64,000 bases of DNA from Egicoccus sp. AB-alg2 (GCF_041821065.1 NZ_JBGUAX010000010.1:62001-126000); one strand, 5' to 3'; shown: positions 37,409 to 46,771, counted from the first letter of the stretch. Notes: generated by a model from the sequence alone, not told the origin. Program-made: numbers and translations.

Positions 37409-37912
37409 ATGGCACGACAGCTGGCGCGGGACGCCGACGGTGGTCTGCTGATCGACGTTCGCGGACCCCGTTTCGGCGCGGCGATCACGACCCTGGTGCT
37501 GGCGACCGCGCTGGTCGTACAGGGCGGGTTCGGCATCGCGCTGGTCGCCTGGCAGTGGGTCGCATTCGCCATCTCGACGCTCGCCGGTCTGGCCTGGTCG
37601 CCCTACGGCAACCTGTTCCGGTTGCTCAAGCGTCGCCTCGACCTCGGCCCGCCGCCGGCGACCGAGCCCGAAGGGCCGCCGCGCTTCGCCCAGGCCTGCG
37701 GGCTGGCCGTCGCGACCGTGGCCCTGGTGTCGTTCGCGGTGGGCGCGGTGACGGTCGGCTGGGTCGCGGTCGGCGTGGTGCTCGCGCTGTCGGCGCTGCT
37801 GGCCCTGACCGGCATCTGCGTCGGTTGCGAGGTGTACGTGCTGGCGCAGCGCCTGCGGCCGGGGCGCAAGACCACCGGCGACGACGCCTCCACGCGCGGG
37901 AGCGTCGCCTGA
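37409..37912 (+). CDS. DUF4395 membrane protein
   Basis: This 167-residue protein has about four membrane helices and the conserved ending GICVGCEVYVLAQRL with two cysteines, the mark of DUF4395. An RGPRFGAAIT motif follows the N-terminus. DUF4395 genes are commonly paired with thioredoxin-like genes in actinobacteria, as here, where the thioredoxin ATG overlaps the stop (TGATG). The function is unknown. The cysteines may take electrons from the partner thioredoxin. Confidence 0.88.
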   Translation: MARQLARDADGGLLIDVRGPRFGAAITTLVLATALVVQGGFGIALVAWQWVAFAISTLAGLAWSPYGNLFRLLKRRLDLGPPPATEPEGPPRFAQACGLAVATVALVSFAVGAVTVGWVAVGVVLALSALLALTGICVGCEVYVLAQRLRPGRKTTGDDASTRGSVA

Positions 37913-38367
37913 TGGAGCCCGTCCTGCTGCGTCTGCTGCTCGTGGTCGGCCTGCTCGCCGTCGTCGGTCTGGCCGGCGCGTGGTGGCAGCGCCGGGACGG
38001 CCGGGTGCGCGGCGGCGACGGCGCGGTGACGGTCGCCGGCGAGCACCTCGCCGCCGTCGGCCTGGACCTGCGCGCCGCGTCGGCCGGTGCCGTCCTGCTC
38101 GGCTCGCCGACCTGTGCCCCGTGCACGGCCGTGAAGCGGGTCCTCGGCGACCTGCAGGCCGAGCGGCAGGACTTCACGTGGGTGTACGCCGACGCGGCCG
38201 ACCACCTCGACCTCGCACAGGCGCACCGGGTCCTGCGCGTGCCCACGCTCCTGGTGGTGGACGCCGAGGGGCGGCTGCTGGCCCGCACCAGCGGTGTGCC
38301 CGACGCCGACGACCTGCGCCGCGTCCTCGACGACGGCGGCCCGCTGGCCGAGGCGCCGGCCGCCTGA
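37912..38367 (+). CDS. Membrane-anchored thioredoxin-family protein
   Basis: This 151-residue protein has one N-terminal membrane helix (LLRLLLVVGLLAVVGLAG) and a thioredoxin fold with active site GSPTCAPCTAV. The cis-proline loop is VLRVPTLLVVD. It probably faces outward and reduces or oxidises partners, likely with DUF4395. It is translationally coupled to that gene. Confidence 0.88.
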   Translation: MEPVLLRLLLVVGLLAVVGLAGAWWQRRDGRVRGGDGAVTVAGEHLAAVGLDLRAASAGAVLLGSPTCAPCTAVKRVLGDLQAERQDFTWVYADAADHLDLAQAHRVLRVPTLLVVDAEGRLLARTSGVPDADDLRRVLDDGGPLAEAPAA

Positions 38368-38545
38368 CGCGGAGCACCGTCCGCCGTGCGCTGCGCATGC
38401 GTGTCATCCTGGCGCGCACGGACACCGGGTCGGCATGCACGCAACGGGGCCCGGCGGGTCGGCGAGTGGAACGAATCCGGTCTTGGCGTTCCGGTCGGGG
38501 GCGTGGCAGGCTCCGTGGCGGGAGCCGATCGCGTCGGGAGGCGTC

Positions 38546-39697
38546 GTGGACCTGCGGTTGAGCGAGGAGCAGGAGGCCTTCGTCGCCAGCGTGCGCGCCT
38601 TCGCGCACGAGCACGTCGAACCCGGCGTGCTCGAGCGCGACCGCGAAGGCCGCTGGGACCCCGACGTCTGGGCCGAGGTGGCCCGGTTCGGCCTGGCCGG
38701 CCTGCCCGTGCCCGAGGCGTACGGCGGCTCCGGCGCGGACGTGCTCACCACCGGGCTCGCGCTCGAGGCGCTCGCCTACGCGGGCCGCGACGCCGGCCTC
38801 AATCTCTCTTTGGGCGCGCACCTCACCATCGGGTGCATGCCGATCGCGCTGCACGGCACCGAGGAGCAGAAGCAGCACTGGCTGCCGCGCATGGCCCGCG
38901 GCGAGTCGATCGGCGCGTTCGCGATCACCGAGCCGGAGGCGGGGGCCGACACCGCCAGCATGAAGACCTCGGCCCGGCGCGAGGGCGACGTCTACGTGCT
39001 CAACGGCACGAAGACGTTCATCACCAACGGGGGGCTGGCCGACGTCGTCACGGTGGTCGCCCGCACCGACCCCGACGCCCCCGCCGGCCAGGCGTTCACG
39101 GCCTTCCTCGTGGAGACCGACCGGCCCGGCTTCAAGGTGTCCAAGGAGCTCAGGAAGCTCGGCAACCGCACCTCGCCGACCGTCGAGCTGTCGTTCACCG
39201 ACGTCGAGGTGCCCGAGTCCGCCGTCCTCGGCCAGCCCGGCACCGCGCTGTGGGCGGTCGGGTTCGAGTGCTTCGACTGGGAGCGCTGCTGCATGATCGC
39301 CAGCGCCGTCGGCGGCATGCACCGCGACCTCGACGAGTGCGTCCGCTACGCCAAGGAACGCGAGGCGTTCGGCAAGCCGATCGGCCACTACGGCGCCATC
39401 CAGCACAAGCTCGCCCAGATGCGTATCCGCCTGGAGAACGCCCGCTTCCTGCAGCGCCAGGCGGCCTGGCTCAAGGACCGCGGCGAGGAGCACCAGCTCG
39501 AGGCGTCGATGGCCAAGGCCTACGTCGGCGAAGCGGCCGTGGAGTCCGCCCTGGACGCCGTCCAGCTCCACGGCGGCTGGGGCTACGTCGACGAGTTCCA
39601 CGTCGAGCGTTCCCTCCGCGACGCCAAGCTCGCCTCCATCGGCGGCGGCACCACCGAGATCCAGGAGCTGCTGATCAGTCGGATGCTCCTCGGCTGA
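38546..39697 (+). CDS. Acyl-CoA dehydrogenase
   Basis: This 383-residue flavoprotein oxidises acyl-CoA to enoyl-CoA. Signatures include GAFAITEPEAGAD, LNGTKTFITNGG, the region around YAKEREAFGKPIG and the C-terminal LHGGWGYVDEFHVERSLRDAK. The usual short-chain-enzyme catalytic Glu region is present near the C-terminus (GGGTTEIQ). The GTG at 38546 follows GGGAGG. No partner electron-transfer or thiolase gene is adjacent, so the chain length is unknown. The last five codons and stop are repeated 69 bp downstream. Confidence 0.92.
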   Translation: MDLRLSEEQEAFVASVRAFAHEHVEPGVLERDREGRWDPDVWAEVARFGLAGLPVPEAYGGSGADVLTTGLALEALAYAGRDAGLNLSLGAHLTIGCMPIALHGTEEQKQHWLPRMARGESIGAFAITEPEAGADTASMKTSARREGDVYVLNGTKTFITNGGLADVVTVVARTDPDAPAGQAFTAFLVETDRPGFKVSKELRKLGNRTSPTVELSFTDVEVPESAVLGQPGTALWAVGFECFDWERCCMIASAVGGMHRDLDECVRYAKEREAFGKPIGHYGAIQHKLAQMRIRLENARFLQRQAAWLKDRGEEHQLEASMAKAYVGEAAVESALDAVQLHGGWGYVDEFHVERSLRDAKLASIGGGTTEIQELLISRMLLG

Positions 39698-39774
39698 CGC
39701 CTCGGAGGCGCCGTGCGTGCTCGGCTGCGCCTGCGCGCCACCGGCGACCGCATGCTCCTCGGCTGACGCCTCGG
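39683..39774. repeat. Direct repeat spanning the acyl-CoA dehydrogenase stop codon
   Basis: A 23-bp sequence at 39683-39705 (starting ATGCTCCTCGGCTGA) recurs exactly at 39752-39774, 69 bp downstream. The first copy encodes the last residues MLLG and stop of the gene. The second is non-coding. Confidence 0.9.
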
Positions 39775-39918
39775 CGACTCTGGCCGGGATGTGTGGAGTC
39801 GGACGGGGGGTTTCATGCCCCATGTCGCTCCACGGATCGGTCGCGCGGGAAGGGGCGTAGCCTCGGAGGCGTTGGGCCTTCCACCCCGTTCCCCACACCC
39901 GAGCATCGAGGCCGTGAC

Positions 39919-40848
39919 GTGGCAGTCGTGTTCCCGCTGAACCTGCGACGCATCGAGGTGACCGGCGACGACCGCGTGCGTTATCTCGAGGACGTCACGT
40001 CCCAGGCGCTGGCGTCCGCCCAGCCCGGAACGGTGCACGGCGCGCTGTACCTCGACGTCCACGGCGCGCCGGTCGCGATGTTCGACGTGGCCGTGCTGCC
40101 GGACCGGCTCGCGCTGCTGGCGCCGGCCGAGCTCGAGCAGACCGTCGTCGAGCAACTGGGCATGCGCACGTTCCTGCTCGACGCTCGCTTCACGGCCACC
40201 GACCACGTCGTCGCGGCCCTGCGCGACGACCCGGACGGCGCGGTCGCCGGCGCCGCCGGCCTGCATGCCCGCGAGGGCCGCTGCCACCCCGGCGGTGACG
40301 TGCTGGTGATCGGACGCGATGGTGGCGTCGACGTCGTCGGCCCGGCCGGGGCGGTCGACGCGGCCGTGCAGGCGCTGGTCGACGCCGGCGCGAAGCCGGG
40401 CGATGCCACGGACGCCGAACGTTGGCGCATCGCGGCCGGTCAGCCGGCCTGGAGCGTCGAGGTGGCGGCCCCGCACCTGCCCGAGGAACTGGGCCTGCTA
40501 CCCACGCACGTCCACCTCGCCAAGGGCTGCTACCCGGGGCAGGAGGCCGTCGCGCGCATGTGGATGCTCGGCCGACCGCGCCGCCGCCTGGCCAAGGTCG
40601 CCGTGCGCGGCCCGGTCGAACCGGGCTGGCAGACCGGCGAGGGCCGCCACAAGGTCACCGTGACCTCGGTGTCGCCCGACGGTGACCTCGCCTTGGCGTT
40701 TGTGCCCGGCGACGCGCAGGTCGGCGCCGTCTTCCCGGCGTCGGCGGACGCGTCCGAGGCGGCGGTCGAGGTGCTCGACCTCGTCGGTGACACCGCCTAT
40801 CCGCCCGGTGCCGACCCGGCCGTCACCCGCCGCCGCGACAAGCGCTGA
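39919..40848 (+). CDS. ygfZ: YgfZ/GcvT-like folate-binding protein
   Basis: This 309-residue protein has the YgfZ signature KGCYPGQE and a GcvT-like fold. It begins with LRRIEVTGDDRVRYLEDVTSQ. YgfZ supports Fe-S cluster assembly or repair with folate. The start is the GTG at 39919 after GAGG. It stands alone after the acyl-CoA dehydrogenase gene. Confidence 0.88.
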   Translation: MAVVFPLNLRRIEVTGDDRVRYLEDVTSQALASAQPGTVHGALYLDVHGAPVAMFDVAVLPDRLALLAPAELEQTVVEQLGMRTFLLDARFTATDHVVAALRDDPDGAVAGAAGLHAREGRCHPGGDVLVIGRDGGVDVVGPAGAVDAAVQALVDAGAKPGDATDAERWRIAAGQPAWSVEVAAPHLPEELGLLPTHVHLAKGCYPGQEAVARMWMLGRPRRRLAKVAVRGPVEPGWQTGEGRHKVTVTSVSPDGDLALAFVPGDAQVGAVFPASADASEAAVEVLDLVGDTAYPPGADPAVTRRRDKR

Positions 40849-41066
40849 GCCGCGCCCTGCAGGCCGTCCGCGGTGACGCTCCGCGCCGGTCTGCGCGCTC
40901 ACCGGCGGCCCCGGAGTGCGGTGAGGTCCCAGGAATTGGTAGCTTCCGCGCGATTCCTCGGACCGGGCGCGGGCACGACCCCGTCACCCGTGTCTCCATT
41001 TTGTGACCGGCGGGTCATGCCGCCCTGCCGCGCGCGGCCTCGGCGCGGCGTTCGCAGGAGAACCCC

Positions 41067-43085
41067 ATGGACTTCGAGCTCGTGCCCCTCGTGGCCATCG
41101 CGGCGGCCGTGCTGGCCGTCGCGGTCGCCGGGCTGCTGACCTCCTCGGTGCTGCGCCTGCCGGCGGGCACCGAACGCATGCAGGAGATCTCGCGCGCCAT
41201 CCAGGAGGGCGCCACGGCCTACCTGTCGCGCCAGTACCGGACCATCACGATCGTCGGCGTCGTCGTCGCGGTCGTGCTGGCCGTCGCGCTGGGCTGGCAG
41301 ACCGCCGTGGCGTTCGTCGTCGGTGCGGTGTTCTCCGGCCTGTGCGGCTTCATCGGAATGTTCGTCTCCACGCGCTCCAACGCCCGTGTCGCCGAGGCCA
41401 GTCGCACCTCCGCCGACAAGGGCCTGGACGTGGCCGTCCGCGCCGGCGCCGTGACGGGCCTGGTCTGCGTCGGGCTCGCGCTGCTGGGTGTCACGGCGAC
41501 CTACCTCGCCTTCGGGCGGGACGACCTGCGCGTCCTGATCGGGCTCGGCTTCGGCGCCAGCCTCATCGCGCTGTTCGCCCGCATCGGCGGCGGCATCTTC
41601 ACCAAGTCCGCCGATGTCGGCGCCGACCTGGTCGGCAAGGTCGAGGCCGGCATCCCCGAGGACGACCCGCGCAACCCCGCCACCATCGCCGACAACGTGG
41701 GCGACAACGTCGGCGACTGCGCCGGCATGGCCGCCGACCTGTTCGAGACCTACGCCGTCACCATCATCGGCACGATGCTGCTCGGCACGCTGTTCTTCGA
41801 CGGGCTCGAGTTCGTCGTCTACCCGCTGATGCTGGGTGCGGTCGCGATCGTCGCCTCGATCATCGGCCTGTACGTGATCCGCTTCGGCGGCTCCGACGAG
41901 ATCATGCGGGCGCTGTACCTCGGCGTCTGGACCGCGGCCGGGCTGGCACTGATCGGCTTCTTCCCGGTCACGACCTGGATGGTCGACAACACCGGCTACT
42001 TCTGGGCCGCCCTGATCGGTGTGATCGTCACGGTCGCGATCATGTACCTCACCGACTACTACACCTCGACGAAGTTCCGGCCGGTGCGCTCGATCGCGGC
42101 CGCTTCCGAGTCCGGGCACGCCACCAACCTCATCACCGGCCTGTCGGTCGGCATGGAGTCCGTGGTCCTGCCGATCCTCGCGATCGTGGCCGGCATCCTC
42201 GGCGCATACAACGTCGTCGGCGGCGGCAACGAGGGCCTGTACGCCATCGGCATCGCGTCCACCGCGATGCTGTCCATGACGGGCGTCATCGTCGCGCTGG
42301 ACTCCTACGGTCCCGTCACCGACAACGCCGGCGGCGTCGCGGAGATGGCCGAGCTGCCGCCGGAGGTCCGCGAGGTCACCGACCGCCTCGACGCCGTCGG
42401 CAACACCACCAAGGCCACCACGAAGGGCTACGCGATCGGCTCGGCCGCGCTGGCCGCCGTCGTGCTGTTCGCCGACTACACCCACGCGCTGGAAGAGGAG
42501 GGCGTCGCCGCCGCCGACCTCGGCTTCTCGCTGGCCGACCCGCGCGTGCTCGCCGGCCTGCTGCTCGGCGCGGCCGTCGTGATGATCTTCTCCTCGCTCG
42601 CCAACGGCGCCGTCGGCCGCGCGTCCGGCGCGGTCGTCGAGGAGGTCCGCCGTCAGTTCCGCGAGATCCCCGGGATCATGGACGGCACCGCGAAGCCCGA
42701 GTACGGCACCTGCGTGGACATCGTCACCAAGCGGGCGCTGCGCGAGATGGTCGTGCCCGGCCTCATCCCGGTCGTCGTCACCCTGCTGGTCGGCTTCCTC
42801 CTGGGCGTCCAGGCGCTGGGTGGCCTGCTGATCGGCGTCATCGTGGTCGGGATCGGCATGGCCATCCTGCAGAACAACGGCGGTGGCGCCTGGGACAACG
42901 CGAAGAAGTACATCGAGGACGGCAACCACGGCGGCAAGGGCTCCGAGGCCCACGCCGCGGCCGTCACCGGTGACACCGTCGGTGACCCGCTGAAGGACAC
43001 GGCCGGTCCGGCCATCAACCCGGTCATCAAGGTCGTCAACGTGGTGGCCCTGCTGGCCGTGCCGCTGATCGTCGGCATCGGTTGA
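41067..43085 (+). CDS. hppA: Membrane H+-translocating pyrophosphatase (K+-independent type)
   Basis: This 672-residue membrane pyrophosphatase couples PPi hydrolysis to ion pumping. The substrate motifs [19 protein letters not shown] and the later [19 protein letters not shown] are complete. The segment [10 protein letters not shown] has lysine where K+-dependent enzymes have alanine, indicating a K+-independent proton pump. About 16 helices are expected. The ATG follows CAGGAG. A very strong hairpin terminates it. A soluble pyrophosphatase gene lies 750 bp beyond. Confidence 0.95.
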   Translation: MDFELVPLVAIAAAVLAVAVAGLLTSSVLRLPAGTERMQEISRAIQEGATAYLSRQYRTITIVGVVVAVVLAVALGWQTAVAFVVGAVFSGLCGFIGMFVSTRSNARVAEASRTSADKGLDVAVRAGAVTGLVCVGLALLGVTATYLAFGRDDLRVLIGLGFGASLIALFARIGGGIFTKSADVGADLVGKVEAGIPEDDPRNPATIADNVGDNVGDCAGMAADLFETYAVTIIGTMLLGTLFFDGLEFVVYPLMLGAVAIVASIIGLYVIRFGGSDEIMRALYLGVWTAAGLALIGFFPVTTWMVDNTGYFWAALIGVIVTVAIMYLTDYYTSTKFRPVRSIAAASESGHATNLITGLSVGMESVVLPILAIVAGILGAYNVVGGGNEGLYAIGIASTAMLSMTGVIVALDSYGPVTDNAGGVAEMAELPPEVREVTDRLDAVGNTTKATTKGYAIGSAALAAVVLFADYTHALEEEGVAAADLGFSLADPRVLAGLLLGAAVVMIFSSLANGAVGRASGAVVEEVRRQFREIPGIMDGTAKPEYGTCVDIVTKRALREMVVPGLIPVVVTLLVGFLLGVQALGGLLIGVIVVGIGMAILQNNGGGAWDNAKKYIEDGNHGGKGSEAHAAAVTGDTVGDPLKDTAGPAINPVIKVVNVVALLAVPLIVGIG

Positions 43086-43103
43086 GGTCACGCACCCCAC
43101 GAG

Positions 43104-43139
43104 GAAGCCCGCCGCCCGGCAACCGGGTCGGCGGGCTTC
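43104..43139 (+). terminator. Strong stem-loop terminator after hppA
   Basis: A perfect 11-bp stem GAAGCCCGCCG / CGGCGGGCTTC contains an inner CCCGG-CAA-CCGGG hairpin. It starts 18 bp after the stop and also faces the convergent peroxiredoxin gene. Confidence 0.8.
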
Positions 43140-43183
43140 GTCGTGTCCGGGGCAGCCGGGAGGCGTGCCGCGGCGTCCGCGTG

Positions 43184-43651
43184 TCAGCCCTGGAGGTCGG
43201 CGAGGGCCTTCAGGACCTGGTCGGCGTGCTTCTTCGCCTGCACGCGCTTCCAGACCTTGGCGACGTTGCCCTGCGCGTCGACCAGCACGGTGCTGCGGAT
43301 CACGCCACGCGTCACCTTGCCGTACAGGGTCTTCTCGCCGTAGGCGCCCCACGGCTCCATGACCGTCTTGTCCGGGTCGGACAGCAGCGTGTGCGGCAGG
43401 TCGTACTTGCCCTGGAACTTCGCGTGGGACGCCACGGAGTCGGGCGAGATGCCGACCACGGCCGCGCCGGCGGACTCGAACTCCGACCACTGGTCGCGGA
43501 TGTCGCAGGCCTGGGTCGTGCAGCCAGGGGTGTTGTCACGCGGGTAGAAGTAGACGACGACGGGCTTGCCGCGGTAGTCCGACAGCGACACCTCGTTGCC
43601 GTCCTGGTCCGGGAGGGTGAAGTCGGGGGCGGGCTGTCCGGGCTCGAGCAT
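43184..43651 (-). CDS. bcp: Thioredoxin-dependent peroxiredoxin (BCP/PrxQ type)
   Basis: This 155-residue peroxiredoxin reduces hydroperoxides. The peroxidatic cysteine is in NTPGCTTQACDIRD, where the second cysteine, five residues later, is the resolving one typical of the alpha subclass. YFYPRD and the conserved Arg region near TRGVIRSTVL are present. The ATG at 43651 has GAGGAG about 12 bases upstream. It lies between the membrane and soluble pyrophosphatase genes, convergent with the former. Confidence 0.93.
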   Translation of the reverse strand: MLEPGQPAPDFTLPDQDGNEVSLSDYRGKPVVVYFYPRDNTPGCTTQACDIRDQWSEFESAGAAVVGISPDSVASHAKFQGKYDLPHTLLSDPDKTVMEPWGAYGEKTLYGKVTRGVIRSTVLVDAQGNVAKVWKRVQAKKHADQVLKALADLQG

Positions 43652-43840
43652 CGGCCTTCGGGCTCCTCGTGGCGATGGGCGGTCGGGTCCACGCGACGCG
43701 TCCGCGTGGGACCTGCGGTCGGGCCGGCCGGGCGGTGGCGGACCGTGTGACGACCCGGTCGGGAGGCCGACGCTACCGCGGGTGTGCCTGACTACGTTCG
43801 TCGCGACGAGCACCTCCGGACGCGAACAGGAGCGCCCCGC

Positions 43841-44353
43841 GTGGACGCCGACACCATCGAGTTCTTCGTCGAGGTCCCCATGGGGTCCCGCAACAAGTAC
43901 GAATGGGACTTCGCCCGCCAGACCTTCGTCCTCGACCGGATGCTGTTCACGGCGGTGCGCTACCCCGGCGACTACGGCTTCATCCCGCAGACGCTGGCGC
44001 TCGACGGCGACCACCTCGACGTGGTCTGCATCCTCGGCGAGCCAACCTTCCCCGGCTGCACGGTCCACGCCCGGGTGCTGGGGATGCTCGACATGAGCGA
44101 CGACAAGGGCCCGGACGAGAAGATCCTCGCCGTCGCCGACCACGACCCGCGCTGGCGCGACCTGCGCGAGTTGGAGGACGTGCCGCAGCACCTGTTGGAC
44201 GAGATCGCCCACTTCTTCGAGATCTACAAGGATCTGGAGCAGAAGCTCGTCGACGTCCGTGGCTGGCGCGACCGCCAGGCCGCCCTGCAGGTGATCGCCG
44301 AGGCGCGGGAACGGTTCCCCGGGCCCGCCGAGGTGGTCCGCTACCCGCTCTGA
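43841..44353 (+). CDS. ppa: Inorganic pyrophosphatase (soluble, family I)
   Basis: This 170-residue soluble pyrophosphatase hydrolyses PPi to phosphate. The active-site metal-binding pattern is DGDHLDVVC, preceded by YPGDYGFIPQT and the N-terminal EVPMGSRNKYEWD. The GTG at 43841 is chosen because a clear CAGGAG lies 8 bases upstream and the length fits. An earlier in-frame GTG at 43784 would add 19 unrelated residues. Together with hppA it gives both energy-conserving and energy-wasting PPi disposal. Confidence 0.93.
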   Translation: MDADTIEFFVEVPMGSRNKYEWDFARQTFVLDRMLFTAVRYPGDYGFIPQTLALDGDHLDVVCILGEPTFPGCTVHARVLGMLDMSDDKGPDEKILAVADHDPRWRDLRELEDVPQHLLDEIAHFFEIYKDLEQKLVDVRGWRDRQAALQVIAEARERFPGPAEVVRYPL

Positions 44354-44479
44354 CCGCGGCCGCGGTGGCCCGAGGAGTGGGGCCACCCCGTCGCGCGGCG
44401 GCCCGAGGAGGGGGCCGGCCGGCCGCGCGGCGGCTACGGTTCGTGGCCGTCAGGTGCCGACGCCCGGGAGGTGGCGCGC

Positions 44480-45040
44480 GTGGAACGGCCACAGCTGCAA
44501 CGCGTCCTCGCGGACGACTACCTCGACGGGCTCGACGCCTGGCCCACGGCCGACGTCCGCGCCGCCCGCGCCGCCTGCGAGGCCGAGGAGGAAGCCGTCT
44601 CGTACGCGCGCCGGCTCACGCAGGGCCGCCTCGACATCCTGCGCGACGAGCTCGAGCGACGGCACGCCGGCGACGGCGACGGCCGCGGCGGCGACCACCG
44701 GGCCGGTGACGTCCTGGCGCGGCTGCCGGCGATCCTCGCGGCCGACCAGCCGCCCAGCGACCCGGCCCGCGCCCGCGCCACCCGCCTGCGCGTCCCGGCC
44801 GGCGCCGAGGCCTACGAGGCGGAGATCGAGGCCCTGGTCGGCGAGGGCTTCCTCGGCGACCTGCCCGGGCGGTCGACCGACGAGGTGGCGGACGCGGTCG
44901 AGCGGCTGGCCGCCTACGAGCACGAGCTGTCGACGGCCCGCCGGCGCCTGTTCGAGCGCATCGACCGGCTCCGTGACGAGCTCGCGCGCCGCTACAAGGA
45001 CGGCTCGGCGGCCGTCCGCGACCTGTTCGGCGACACATGA
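44480..45040 (+). CDS. rsiG: RsiG-like anti-sigma factor with c-di-GMP motif
   Basis: This 186-residue, mostly helical protein contains the RsiG c-di-GMP pattern E(X)3S(X)2R(X)3Q(X)3D exactly once, at E37, S41, R44, Q48 and D52. A second copy at E147, S151, R154, F158 and D162 has Phe in place of Gln. In Streptomyces venezuelae, RsiG carries two such motifs, binds c-di-GMP and holds the sigma factor WhiG. The GTG at 44480 is preferred: GGGAGG lies 8 bases before it, while the upstream GTG at 44471 has no spacing. The stop overlaps the asparaginase start. WhiG is not in the window. Confidence 0.75.
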   Translation: MERPQLQRVLADDYLDGLDAWPTADVRAARAACEAEEEAVSYARRLTQGRLDILRDELERRHAGDGDGRGGDHRAGDVLARLPAILAADQPPSDPARARATRLRVPAGAEAYEAEIEALVGEGFLGDLPGRSTDEVADAVERLAAYEHELSTARRRLFERIDRLRDELARRYKDGSAAVRDLFGDT

Positions 45041-46026
45041 GCGCGACGGCCCCCGCGGGGGTGCTGGTCGGTGAGCCGCTCGCCGAGGTGACACGACGCG
45101 ACGAGGCCGGTGGACGCCACCTCGTGGAGTCGGTCCACCTCGGTCACGCCGTGCTCACCGGTCCGGAGGGCGAGGTCTTGGCCGCGGTGGGCGAGGCCGA
45201 CCTGCCGGTCTACGTCCGCTCGGCGGCGAAGCCGGTCCAGGCCACCGCGTGCCTGGAGATCCTCGGGGACGCCGAGGTGCCCAGCCCACCGGAGCTGGCG
45301 GTCGCCTGGGCGTCCCACCGCGGGGAGCCCCAGCACGTCGACGCGGTGCGCCGGCTGCTGCACCGCTCGGGGACCGCGCCCGAGCAGCTGACGTGTCCGC
45401 CGGCCAGCCCGGAGGCCGATCCGGGTGCGACGCCGGCCCGTATCCTGCACAACTGCTCCGGCAAGCACGCGTTGTTCGCGCTGGCGGGCGCCCGGCAGGG
45501 CACCGACCGCCGCCGACTGTTGGACCGCGAGGGCCCGCTGCAGCGCATCGTGCTGGCGCACCTCGCCGACGCCTTCGGGCCGGTGCTCGGCGTCGCGGTC
45601 GACGGCTGCGGTGCGCCCGCGGTGGCCGTGCAGCTGTCCGCGCTGGCCCGCGCATTCGGGCGCGTGGCCACCGACGACCGGTTCGAGGCGGTGCGCGAGG
45701 CCGGCTTCACCCACCCGGAGCTCGTCGGCGGCCAGGGACGGCTGGAGTCGGCGCTGCTGGCGGCCGGCGTGGTCGCCAAGGTCGGTGCCGAGGGTGTCTA
45801 CGGCGTCGGCTGGACCGGCCCGGACGGCGGACCGCGCGGCTTCGCGGTGAAGGCGACCGACGGGGCCACCCGCGGCGTCGCCGCGTTGACGATCCACCTG
45901 CTGGCGCAGTTGGGCGTGGTCGACGCCGGTGTGTGGTCGCCGCCGCCACCGCTGGGCGGTGGCAACCCGGTCGGCGTCGTACGGCCGACGGCGGCGGTCG
46001 ACCGCCTGACCGCGGGTTCCCGCTGA
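45037..46026 (+). CDS. Asparaginase (Rhizobium etli type II family)
   Basis: This 329-residue protein of the Asparaginase_II (PF06089) family hydrolyses asparagine to aspartate and ammonia. It shows YVRSAAKPVQA near the N-terminus, WASHRGEPQHV and LHNCSGKHALF, and the DGCGAPA motif, all typical. The catalytic serine and lysine lie in SAAK and the SGKH segment. The ATG overlaps the RsiG-like gene's stop (ATGA). No obvious link to c-di-GMP signalling is seen beyond this coupling. Confidence 0.87.
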   Translation: MSATAPAGVLVGEPLAEVTRRDEAGGRHLVESVHLGHAVLTGPEGEVLAAVGEADLPVYVRSAAKPVQATACLEILGDAEVPSPPELAVAWASHRGEPQHVDAVRRLLHRSGTAPEQLTCPPASPEADPGATPARILHNCSGKHALFALAGARQGTDRRRLLDREGPLQRIVLAHLADAFGPVLGVAVDGCGAPAVAVQLSALARAFGRVATDDRFEAVREAGFTHPELVGGQGRLESALLAAGVVAKVGAEGVYGVGWTGPDGGPRGFAVKATDGATRGVAALTIHLLAQLGVVDAGVWSPPPPLGGGNPVGVVRPTAAVDRLTAGSR

Positions 46027-46086
46027 CCCGGTGCTACCTTCGAACGGCGCAGCACGGGGCGGCGGGAGCGAGAGGACGATCGGGTC

Positions 46087-46608
46087 GTGAGCGACGAGGC
46101 GCAGCGCCCGATGTCGACGGCCGACGAGCTGCGCACGGCCGCGGAGTCGCGTGCTCATGCCTCGCCGCTGGAGGAGCTGGGCGGCTACATCCGCCACCAG
46201 CGCGAGTCGGCGCGCCTGTCCCTGCGCAAGCTCGCGACCCTCGCCGGAGTCTCCAACCCGTACCTGTCGCAGATCGAGCGTGGGCTGCGCAAGCCGTCCG
46301 CGGAGATCCTGCAGGCGATCGCCAAGGCCCTGGAAATCTCGTCGGAGACCCTCTACGTCAAGGCCGGCATCCTGGAGGAGCGCGAGGGCGCCGAGGACGT
46401 CGAGGCGGTCGTGCAGCGTGATCCGCACCTGACCGACCCGCAGCGGCAGGCACTGATCGAGATGTACCGGTCCTTCCGGCGCCTGTCGGAGCTGCAGGCC
46501 GAACCTCGCCAGCGGCGCCGGGGACTGCTCGACGTGGTCACCACGGGTGGCGTCGACGACGCCGCCGTGCGGGCGGCCGCGCCTCGCGAGGAACCCGAGG
46601 ACGCCTGA
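46087..46608 (+). CDS. XRE-family transcriptional regulator
   Basis: This 173-residue regulator has a single Cro/C1-type helix-turn-helix (SLRKLATLAGVSNPYLSQI, then ERGLRKPSAEILQAIAKAL) and a short helical C-terminus (TDPQRQALIEMYRSF). It resembles the mycobacterial Rv0474 group. The GTG start has GAGAGGA about 11 bases upstream. The target genes are unknown. Confidence 0.88.
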   Translation: MSDEAQRPMSTADELRTAAESRAHASPLEELGGYIRHQRESARLSLRKLATLAGVSNPYLSQIERGLRKPSAEILQAIAKALEISSETLYVKAGILEEREGAEDVEAVVQRDPHLTDPQRQALIEMYRSFRRLSELQAEPRQRRRGLLDVVTTGGVDDAAVRAAAPREEPEDA

Positions 46609-46771
46609 CCGCGCTCCGGACCGGGCGACGACACCGCGCCGGGCCGGGTCTGGGCCGCCCGACGGTGGCCGGTCTGGTTGCAGGCACTACCATCCCCCCG
46701 TCGGCCGGACCCCCCGCCACGAATTCAGACGGTCCCCCGACCTCTTCCCCCTCGCGTCAAGGACTCCGCCG

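Noticed and set aside
40899-43490. Very long open frame on the strand opposite hppA
   Set aside because: It is antisense to a highly conserved pyrophosphatase, and its composition is the low-complexity Arg/Gly/Asp mix expected from GC-rich shadow frames.
43784-43840. Upstream start for the soluble pyrophosphatase
   Set aside because: The added 19 residues have no family similarity, and a good ribosome site lies before the GTG at 43841.
44471-44479. Upstream GTG start for the RsiG-like gene
   Set aside because: The ribosome site would overlap the start codon; the GTG at 44480 has correct spacing.
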